The position numbers and the translations under genes are program-made. This document shows, piece after piece, positions 6,185 to 10,907 of a stretch of DNA of 10,907 bases. Every line of letters starts with the position of its first letter. Position 1 is the stretch's first letter. The stretch is from the NCBI GenBank assembly GCA_902783095.1, contig CACZPX010000121.1, positions 1 through 10,907 of the forward strand. Reading direction: 5' to 3'. A model generated the notes under the pieces. The model searched no databases, was not told the DNA's origin, and saw nothing but the letters and a program-made list of their open reading frames with translations. The DNA is from an uncultured Lachnospiraceae bacterium. GTDB taxonomy: Bacteria; Bacillota; Clostridia; Lachnospirales; Lachnospiraceae.

Positions 6185-7340
6185 AACGGAGATCTATCTG
6201 GACAATTCCGCCACCACGCCGGTCTTTCCCGAGGTGAAGGCCGCGATGGCGCGGATGTTCGACGAGGAATACGGCAATCCCTCCTCCATGCATTTAAAGG
6301 GCGTGGAGGCCGAGGAATGCGTGGACCGGGCGAAAAAGCAGATCGCAGCCACGCTGAGCGCGAAGGAAAAGGAGATCCTCTTTACGTCCGGCGGGACGGA
6401 GGGGAACAACCTGGCGATCATCGGCGCGGCGCGCGCGAAGGAACGGCAGGGCAGGCATATCATCACCACCGGGATCGAACACGCCTCGGTGCACAACGTG
6501 ATGAAGCACCTGGAAAGCTACGGCTACGACGTGACCTGGCTGCCGGTGGACGCGCAGGGCCTGGTGGATCCGCGCGACGTGCTGGACGCGCTGCGTCCGG
6601 ATACGGTGCTGGTCTCCGTGATGATGGTCAACAACGAGATCGGCACGCGCGAACCGGTGGAAGAGATCGGAAAGGGCTTAAAGGACCTGCGTCCGGACGT
6701 GCTCTTTCACGTGGACGCGATCCAGGCCTACGGCAAGGTCCGGATCCGGCCGGAGCGGGCGGGGATCGACCTGCTGAGCGCGAGCGGCCACAAGATCCAC
6801 GGACCCAAGGGCGTGGGCTTTCTGTACATCAGGGATAAGGTGCGCATCGCACCGATCCTGTTTGGCGGCGGCCAGCAGGGCGGGCTGCGCTCCGGCACGC
6901 TCAATACGCCGGGCATTGTGGGACTGGGCCTGGCGGCGGAACTGGTCTGCCGGGATATGGACGCGCACGCCGCGCTGCTGTACGGGTTAAAGGAGCGGCT
7001 GGCAGAAGGACTGCGCGGCCTGGAGGGCGTAACGCTCAACGGCCAGCCCGGACGGGAAGGCGCGCCGCACATCGTGAGCGCCTCGTTTGAGGGCGTGCGA
7101 GCGGAGGTGCTTCTGCACGCGCTGGAAGAGCGGGGCATCTACGTATCCGCGGGCTCGGCCTGCGGCAGCAGCCATCCGGAGGACAACCGGACGCTGTACG
7201 CGATCGGCCTGCGCGGGGAGCGGCTCATCTCCACGCTGCGGTTTTCGCTTGGCATCTACAATACAGAAGAAGAGATCGACCGGACCGTGGCGGTCCTGGG
7301 AGAACTCCTCCCGCAGCTGCGGAGATTCATCAGAAGGTAG
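6174..7340 (+). CDS. Cysteine desulfurase (NifS/IscS type)
   Basis: A PLP enzyme that removes sulfur from L-cysteine, leaving alanine and a protein-bound persulfide passed to acceptor proteins. The 388 residues match group I desulfurases. Seen are LDNSATTP (9-16), the PLP-phosphate loop TSGGTEGNN (71-79), His103 stacking on PLP, HVDAIQ with Asp181, the PLP lysine Lys207 in SGHKIHGPKG, and the persulfide cysteine Cys330 in SAGSAC. The start at 6174 has GGAG 10 nt upstream and lies inside the end of rsmE. thiI begins 9 nt after the stop, the arrangement known from B. subtilis nifZ-thiI, so its main acceptor is probably ThiI for 4-thiouridine in tRNA. No iscU/sufU gene is in view, so a general Fe-S role is not supported here. 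Confidence 0.95.
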   Translation: MERKTEIYLDNSATTPVFPEVKAAMARMFDEEYGNPSSMHLKGVEAEECVDRAKKQIAATLSAKEKEILFTSGGTEGNNLAIIGAARAKERQGRHIITTGIEHASVHNVMKHLESYGYDVTWLPVDAQGLVDPRDVLDALRPDTVLVSVMMVNNEIGTREPVEEIGKGLKDLRPDVLFHVDAIQAYGKVRIRPERAGIDLLSASGHKIHGPKGVGFLYIRDKVRIAPILFGGGQQGGLRSGTLNTPGIVGLGLAAELVCRDMDAHAALLYGLKERLAEGLRGLEGVTLNGQPGREGAPHIVSASFEGVRAEVLLHALEERGIYVSAGSACGSSHPEDNRTLYAIGLRGERLISTLRFSLGIYNTEEEIDRTVAVLGELLPQLRRFIRR

Positions 7341-7349
7341 GAAACAAAA

Positions 7350-8534
7350 TTGGAATTTCATTCTTTTTTGATCAAATATTCGGAGATCGCGGTAAAGGGC
7401 AAGAATCGCTTCATGTTTGAGGACAAGCTGGTCGCCCGGATCGAGCGCGCCTTAAAGGCCGTGGACGGCGACTTTACCGTGACCAAGACCTCCGGCCGCA
7501 TCTACGTGGACGCGAAGAGCGCCTTTGACGAAAAGGACGTGACGCAGGCTTTGCAGAAAGTCTTTGGCATCGTCTGGATCTGCCCGCTCATCAAGCTCAA
7601 AGACGAGGGCTTTGAGGTCCTGAAGGAAAAGGTGATCGCATATCTGAAGGAGTGCTACGGAGAGCGGGCGCTCACCTTTAAGGTGCTGTCCCGCAGGACG
7701 CGCAAGAACTATCCGCTCACCTCGGACGAGATCTGCCCGCTGATGGGGGAGGCCATTTTGCAGGCCATGCCCAACCTGAGGGTGAACGTGCACGATCCGG
7801 ACTTCTTTGTGAATATAGAGATCCGGGACGAGTTTATCAACCTGTACACGATCCTGATCCCGGGCCCCGGCGGCGTGCCGGTGGGCGTGGGCGGCAAGGG
7901 CATGCTGCTCCTGTCCGGCGGGATCGACAGTCCGGTGGCGGGCTACATGATCGCCAAGCGTGGGCTGGAGCTGGAGGCGGTCTACTTTCACGCGCCGCCC
8001 TATACGAGCGAGCGTGCCAAAAAGAAGGTGGTGGACCTGGCGGAGCTGGTGAGCCGCTACTCGGGGCCCATCCGGCTGCACGTGGTCAACTTTACGGAGA
8101 TCCAGCTCTACATCTACGAGACCTGCCCGCACGACGAACTCACCATCATCATGCGCCGGGTCATGATGCGCATCGCGGAGCGGATCGCCAAAGAGAACGG
8201 CTGCAACTGCCTGATCACGGGGGAGAGCATCGGCCAGGTGGCTTCGCAGACGGTGCAGAGCCTGACCGTGACGAACGCGGCGGTGGAAGACCTGCCGGTG
8301 TTCCGGCCGGTGATCGGTTTTGACAAGCAGGAGATCATAGAGGTCGCAAAAAGGATCGAGACCTTTGAGACCTCGATCCTGCCCTATGAGGATTGCTGTA
8401 CGATCTTTGTGGCAAAGCATCCGGTCACCAAGCCGCTGTTAAAGGTGATCGAAGCGTCCGAGACAAAACTGGAAAACATCGGGCCTATGGTGGAGAAGGC
8501 CGTGGCGGAACGGGAGATCCTGGAAGTCGGTTGA
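7350..8534 (+). CDS. thiI: tRNA 4-thiouridine synthase ThiI
   Basis: Adenylates U8 of tRNA and replaces its oxygen with sulfur from a desulfurase persulfide. The 394 residues lack the C-terminal rhodanese domain of the 482-residue E. coli enzyme, as is usual in Firmicutes. Domains are an N-terminal ferredoxin-like region (1-60), THUMP (about 60-165) and the PP-loop ATPase with SGGIDS (189-194), then GESIGQVASQT (291-301) and PYEDCCTIF (345-353), whose Cys349/Cys350 are candidate sulfur-transfer residues. The start codon is TTG at 7350: an in-frame TAG at 7338-7340 (the desulfurase stop) excludes anything further upstream, the next ATG is residue 22, and GGA lies 7 nt before the TTG. The sulfur donor is probably the adjoining desulfurase. 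The gene ends before a bidirectional terminator. Confidence 0.95.
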   Translation: MEFHSFLIKYSEIAVKGKNRFMFEDKLVARIERALKAVDGDFTVTKTSGRIYVDAKSAFDEKDVTQALQKVFGIVWICPLIKLKDEGFEVLKEKVIAYLKECYGERALTFKVLSRRTRKNYPLTSDEICPLMGEAILQAMPNLRVNVHDPDFFVNIEIRDEFINLYTILIPGPGGVPVGVGGKGMLLLSGGIDSPVAGYMIAKRGLELEAVYFHAPPYTSERAKKKVVDLAELVSRYSGPIRLHVVNFTEIQLYIYETCPHDELTIIMRRVMMRIAERIAKENGCNCLITGESIGQVASQTVQSLTVTNAAVEDLPVFRPVIGFDKQEIIEVAKRIETFETSILPYEDCCTIFVAKHPVTKPLLKVIEASETKLENIGPMVEKAVAEREILEVG

Positions 8535-8546
8535 GGAAGGCGGGAA

Positions 8547-8569
8547 AAAGAGCCTTAAAAAGGCTCTTT
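8547..8569. terminator. Bidirectional terminator between thiI and HPr-like gene
   Basis: A perfect 10-bp stem AAAGAGCCTT / AAGGCTCTTT with an AAA loop. Read on plus it ends in TTT, 12 nt after the thiI stop; read on minus it ends in TTTTT. It overlaps the TAA stop codon of the convergent HPr-like gene (8568-8570), so both convergent transcripts end in the same hairpin. Confidence 0.88.
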
Positions 8570-8804
8570 AGTCCATCACGATAAAGGGGCTGAGTTCACG
8601 AAGAATCTCGTGGATCTGGTCGCTGGAGTGGATGGTCAAGTTGATGGGTTTCGACAGGTCCAGGCTGAAGATGCCCATGATGGATTTGGCATCGATCACA
8701 TAGCGCCCGGAAACCAGATCGAACTCCGTATCGAATCCCGATACGGTATTGACGAAATTCTTAACCTTATCGATGGAATTCAGACTGATTTTAACGGTCG
8801 TCAT
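8568..8804 (-). CDS. HPr-like protein lacking the phospho-histidine
   Basis: A 78-residue protein with the HPr fold signature: the block DAKSIMGIFSLDL (38-50) aligns with the regulatory Ser46 region of HPr (here Ser41), and the spacing of flanking strands and the C-terminal helix fits. The GLHARPA motif with the PTS phospho-acceptor His15 and Arg17 is replaced by SIDKVKNF (10-17). It therefore cannot act as a PTS phosphocarrier, though Ser41 could still be phosphorylated by HPr kinase. B. subtilis Crh, which has Gln at position 15 and works with CcpA, is a functional precedent, but this protein is more diverged. The start at 8804 has AAAGGAG 7 nt upstream. It is convergent with thiI and divergent from mtaB. 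A role in carbon control is inference. Database pipelines would probably label it HPr family phosphocarrier protein. Confidence 0.85.
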   Translation of the reverse strand: MTTVKISLNSIDKVKNFVNTVSGFDTEFDLVSGRYVIDAKSIMGIFSLDLSKPINLTIHSSDQIHEILRELSPFIVMD

Positions 8805-8832
8805 CTAGGTGCTCCTTTCACATACTATGTTC

Positions 8833-8861
8833 AATTTAATACCAAATCACTTTAATGTCAA
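8833..8861 (-). promoter_or_regulatory. Promoter of the HPr-like gene
   Basis: On the minus strand a perfect TTGACA (8861-8856), a 17-nt spacer and TAAATT (8838-8833, 4/6). A transcript starting near 8826 would carry the AAAGGAG site. The -35 box ends 5 nt before the ATG of mtaB on the other strand, so polymerase binding here overlaps the mtaB translation start. Confidence 0.65.
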
Positions 8862-8865
8862 GATA

Positions 8866-10128
8866 ATGAACAAAATTGCGTTATATAATTTAGGATGTAA
8901 AGTCAACGCTTACGAAACTGAAGCAATGATGCGACAATTAGAGGCGTCGGGCTTTGAAATAGTTGATTTTTCCGAAAAAGCGGACGTCTATGTGGTCAAT
9001 ACCTGCACAGTGACGCAAATTGCCGATCGAAAATCCAGGCAGGTGCTGCACCGGGCAAAGAAGCAGAATCCGGACAGCCTGGTGGTGGCGGTGGGCTGCT
9101 ACGTGCAGGCCGATCCCGACCGCGTCATGGCGGACGGCGCCGTGGACCTGGTGGTGGGAAACCACGAGAAGAACCGGCTGGCGGAGCTCATATTGTCGCG
9201 GCTTTCCGCCGTATCGGACATCAACGCCGTGCGGGATTACGAGTCGATGTTCGTCAGCCGCTTTGATACGCACACCCGCGCCTTTGTGAAGATCGAGGAC
9301 GGCTGCAACCAGTTCTGTTCCTACTGCCTGATCCCCTACGTACGCGGCCGCGTGCGCAGCCGGGAGCCGGAGGACGTGGTGCGGGAAGTCGAGGCGATCG
9401 CGGCGGCCGGCTGCAGAGAGGTGGTCCTGACCGGCATCCACCTGAGTTCCTACGGCAACGACGGCAGGCCGGAGCATATGGGGCCCGCGCTGCTGTCCCT
9501 GATCGACCGCATCGCGCAGATCCCCGGCATCGCGCGCATCCGGCTGGGAAGCCTGGAGCCGCGCATCATCACGGAGGACTTTGCAGCGCACCTGGCGGAA
9601 AACGGCAAGTTCTGCCCGCATTTTCACCTGTCGCTGCAGAGCGGCTGCGACGCCACGCTAAAGCGCATGAACCGGCACTACACCGCGCAGGACTACGCGG
9701 AACGCTGCGGGCTGCTGCGCAGGCATTTTACGCTGCCGGCCATCACCACGGACGTGATCGCGGGCTTTCCCGGCGAGACGGAAGAGGAGTTTGCGCAGAC
9801 CGAGGCCTACTTAAAGGAACTGCACCTTTCCAAGCTGCACGTGTTCCCCTATTCCCTGCGAAAGGGCACCGCGGCGGAGCGTCTGCCGGACCGCGTGCCG
9901 GATGACGTCAAGGCAAAGCGCGTGGAGAGGCTGCTGGCCATAAGCGACGCGGATGAGCGAGCCTTTAAAGCGGCCTGGAGCAAGCTCCCGCGCGAGGTGC
10001 TGCTGGAAGAGGAAACGGTTGTAAACGGTGTCCGGATGTTCACCGGGTATACAAGAGAATACGTGGAGGAAGTGGTGCCGGCGGACGGACATACCGCCGG
10101 GGAGATCGTCCGGCTGGGGAGCACGTGA
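8866..10128 (+). CDS. mtaB: tRNA t6A37 methylthiotransferase MtaB
   Basis: A radical-SAM methylthiotransferase that converts t6A37 to ms2t6A37 in ANN-decoding tRNAs. The 420 residues match the MtaB/YqeV branch. The N-terminal MTTase domain (1-110) carries the three auxiliary-cluster cysteines Cys11 (NLGCKVN), Cys47 (NTCTVT) and Cys78 (VGCYVQ). The radical-SAM domain has Cys147, Cys151 and Cys154 in DGCNQFCSYCLIPYVRGR. LSLQSGC (255-261) and AGFPGET (299-305) are further signatures, and a C-terminal TRAM-like tail covers about 375-415. NLGCKVN and the length favour MtaB over MiaB and RimO. The ATG at 8866 precedes MNKIALYNLGCKVN directly; upstream in-frame ATGs add non-conserved residues. There is no clear ribosome site before 8866, and the first 150 nt are strikingly AT-rich, possibly to keep the start unstructured. 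No convincing plus-strand promoter was found. Confidence 0.94.
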   Translation: MNKIALYNLGCKVNAYETEAMMRQLEASGFEIVDFSEKADVYVVNTCTVTQIADRKSRQVLHRAKKQNPDSLVVAVGCYVQADPDRVMADGAVDLVVGNHEKNRLAELILSRLSAVSDINAVRDYESMFVSRFDTHTRAFVKIEDGCNQFCSYCLIPYVRGRVRSREPEDVVREVEAIAAAGCREVVLTGIHLSSYGNDGRPEHMGPALLSLIDRIAQIPGIARIRLGSLEPRIITEDFAAHLAENGKFCPHFHLSLQSGCDATLKRMNRHYTAQDYAERCGLLRRHFTLPAITTDVIAGFPGETEEEFAQTEAYLKELHLSKLHVFPYSLRKGTAAERLPDRVPDDVKAKRVERLLAISDADERAFKAAWSKLPREVLLEEETVVNGVRMFTGYTREYVEEVVPADGHTAGEIVRLGST

Positions 10129-10179
10129 TGCTGGTCCGCGGAGACGGACAGCGGCTTAACAGGAGGCAACAGAAGAAAG

Positions 10180-10217
10180 AGAGACCTGTCAGAACAGTTC
10201 CTGATAGGTCTCTTTTT
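10180..10217 (+). terminator. Intrinsic terminator after mtaB
   Basis: A 13-bp stem (10180-10192 with 10201-10213, core AGAGACCT) containing one G-U pair and an 8-nt loop is followed by TTTT, with the T-run spanning 10213-10217. It lies about 50 nt after the mtaB stop. Confidence 0.9.
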
Positions 10218-10238
10218 CTGTGATCCCAATGAGAAACT

Positions 10239-10280
10239 AAAAAAAGGCATAGCGAAGGGACTTTAAAAGTCCTGCTTATG
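10239..10280 (-). terminator. Minus-strand intrinsic terminator
   Basis: Read on the minus strand, an outer stem CATAAGC/GCTATG (one bulged A) encloses a GGACTT/AAGTCC stem. The hairpin is followed by CC and then seven T (10245-10239). On the plus strand the hairpin is preceded by the A-run and no T-run follows, so only the minus direction fits. It lies tail to tail with the mtaB terminator, yet no minus-strand gene precedes it. Confidence 0.7.
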
Positions 10281-10365
10281 AGACGAGGCGTTGAACAAAT
10301 GTTCAGCACCTCGTTTCCTCTCTGTATCTTAACTCCACCAACGGGCGAGAGACCCCGCATCCTGC
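10240..10365 (-). ncRNA. Candidate small structured RNA, unknown family
   Basis: A terminator without a gene implies a short minus-strand transcript. A -10-like TACAAT (10374-10369) would start it near 10363; the -35 at the right distance (TGATAC) is poor. In order, the RNA of about 125 nt would carry a small GGG-CCC hairpin whose loop contains CTCTC (10351-10347), an unpaired strand with GAGAG (10322-10318) able to pair with that loop, a 14-bp hairpin (10314-10283, one mismatch and one G-U, apex ATTT) and the terminator. No reading frame with a ribosome site fits in it. I do not recognise an Rfam family. Confidence 0.4.
10283..10314. repeat. Long imperfect hairpin with GAAC-N4-GTTC apex
   Basis: A 14-bp stem (10283-10296 with 10301-10314) with one mismatch and one G-U wobble, and a 4-nt loop. 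Its inner part reads GAACAAATGTTC (10293-10304), which also fits the core of the Gram-positive LexA/DinR box (GAAC-N4-GTTC). The hairpin reading is favoured because the outer arms ACGAGG/CCTCGT also pair. Confidence 0.6.
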
Positions 10366-10369
10366 GTTA

Positions 10370-10398
10370 TTGTATTCCGCGAATCGTCGCGGTATCAT
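10370..10398 (+). promoter_or_regulatory. Promoter and operator of the right-edge XRE gene
   Basis: TTGTAT (10370-10375) and TATCAT (10393-10398, 5/6) are 17 nt apart. The spacer is nearly filled by the perfect inverted repeat CCGCGA-ATCG-TCGCGG (10377-10392), ideally placed for a repressor, probably the XRE protein itself. The strong ribosome site AGGAGG (10426-10431) is 8 nt before the ATG. Confidence 0.6.
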
Positions 10399-10439
10399 GT
10401 TGCTGCAATCAAAAAACACTGTTTGAGGAGGGTAACAGG

Positions 10440-10907
10440 ATGGAACTCGGAAAGAAAATCAAGCAGCTGCGGTTCAAGGCCGGTCTGACACAGGAGCAGC
10501 TGGCAGCCAGACTGGGTATCGGTGCGCAATCGGTGTCCAAGTGGGAAAACGCGGTGGCCATGCCTGACATCACCACGCTTCCTCTTCTGGCAGAGATCTT
10601 CGGCGTCTCGATTGATGATCTGTTTGACCTGACGACGGAGCAGCGTCTTAACCGGATTGAGAACCGGATGGACGCGGAGGAGGAACTGCCGGCAGATATT
10701 TTTCGGGAGTTTGAGAGTTTTCTGCAGGCAGAGCTGAATGACGCAAGGAATCAGAAGCGGGCTACCGAGCTGATCGCCTATCTCTACTGGCACCGCATGA
10801 ACGCGGAAGCGCAGAAGGCAACCCGTTACGCAAAGGAAGCGATCCGCCGCGCACCGAATGAAAAGGGCTGCCAATGGATCCTGAACAAAACGGACAACCA
10901 TGCCGTA
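10440..10907 (+). CDS. XRE-family regulator with C-terminal repeat region (partial)
   Basis: The gene runs off the right edge after 156 codons without a stop. Residues 3-60 are a XRE/Cro helix-turn-helix (KIKQLRFKAGLTQEQLAARL, then recognition helix GAQSVSKWENAVAMPDI). Residues about 62-75 (FDLTTEQRLNRIENRM) lead into an alpha-helical region with WHRMNAEAQKATRYAKEA (116-133), which looks like the start of TPR-type helical repeats. Lachnospiraceae regulators with this N-terminus usually continue to some 350-400 residues of TPRs, where a peptide or protein partner may bind. The start is supported by AGGAGG 8 nt upstream. It probably represses its own promoter through the inverted repeat at 10377-10392 and could also affect the minus-strand RNA candidate starting there. 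Its physiological target cannot be seen. Confidence 0.87.
   Translation, partial: MELGKKIKQLRFKAGLTQEQLAARLGIGAQSVSKWENAVAMPDITTLPLLAEIFGVSIDDLFDLTTEQRLNRIENRMDAEEELPADIFREFESFLQAELNDARNQKRATELIAYLYWHRMNAEAQKATRYAKEAIRRAPNEKGCQWILNKTDNHAV

Larger units (their letters stand above)
10218..10439. other. Gene-free stretch with structured elements
   Basis: About 220 nt between the mtaB terminator and the XRE gene hold no supportable coding region on either strand. Three inverted repeats are seen: a minus-strand terminator hairpin (10248-10280), a 14-bp imperfect hairpin (10283-10314) and a perfect 6-4-6 repeat (10377-10392). Promoter motifs point both ways from about 10370. The best explanation is a minus-strand small RNA plus the promoter of the XRE gene. 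Confidence 0.6.

Noticed and set aside
8749..8777. TTGACG at 8749-8754 as a -35 for mtaB
   Set aside because: No -10-like hexamer lies 16-18 nt downstream, and the site is inside the HPr-like coding region.
10128..10223. A 31-codon frame beginning at an ATG overlapping the mtaB stop, with AGGAGG inside it
   Set aside because: It reads through the mtaB terminator, and the AGGAGG at 10161 has no start codon at a suitable distance after it.
10040..10360. A minus-strand open frame across the small-RNA candidate into mtaB
   Set aside because: It runs through two terminators and antisense into mtaB. The only upstream AGG is too close to its ATG to act as a ribosome site.
1..10907. CRISPR arrays, tRNA genes, rRNA, insertion sequences or prophage genes
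   Set aside because: No regularly spaced repeats, tRNA-type TTC-arm motifs in context, transposase-like products or terminal inverted repeats with target duplications were seen.

Overview
The window looks like a GC-rich genome from the class Clostridia, probably a gut Lachnospiraceae-type Firmicute. The signs are strong AAAGGAG/AGGAGG ribosome sites, a ThiI without a rhodanese domain next to a NifS-type desulfurase, a His-less HPr-like protein, and XRE regulators of a type common in that family. No rRNA, tRNA, CRISPR array, insertion sequence or phage gene was seen. This assignment is inferred from gene content only.

Region 1 (1-4588) looks like a self-contained metabolic locus. An M42 metallo-aminopeptidase (minus) is divergent from a DUF1177 protein (plus), with back-to-back candidate promoters in a 193-nt gap. 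A CitMHS-family di/tricarboxylate-metal transporter with its own promoter and a very strong terminator follows, then an XRE-cupin regulator. A perfect 7-4-7 palindrome overlaps the DUF1177 -35 box, and a related symmetrical AT-rich element lies inside the regulator's own promoter, so the regulator may control the whole locus. Aligned by eye, DUF1177 looks like a degenerate relative of the neighbouring M42 peptidase. The substrate is unknown.

Region 2 (4638-8569) is a tight plus-strand operon: a lipoprotein of unknown function, RsmE (16S rRNA m3U1498 methyltransferase), a cysteine desulfurase and ThiI (tRNA s4U8 synthase). Genes overlap by 1 and 11 nt or are 9 nt apart. The desulfurase and ThiI form a sulfur relay. 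A bidirectional hairpin terminator ends the operon and also a convergent minus-strand gene for a 78-residue HPr-like protein that has lost the phospho-histidine but keeps the regulatory serine motif.

Region 3 (8805-10217) carries MtaB, the tRNA t6A37 methylthiotransferase, divergent from the HPr-like gene and closed by its own terminator. Regions 2 and 3 together hold three RNA-modification enzymes.

Region 4 (10218-10907) starts with about 220 nt without a gene. It holds a minus-strand intrinsic terminator (hairpin plus seven U), a long second hairpin and a possible minus-strand -10 box, which suggests an unannotated small RNA of about 125 nt. It also holds the promoter and an inverted-repeat operator candidate of an XRE regulator that runs off the right edge.
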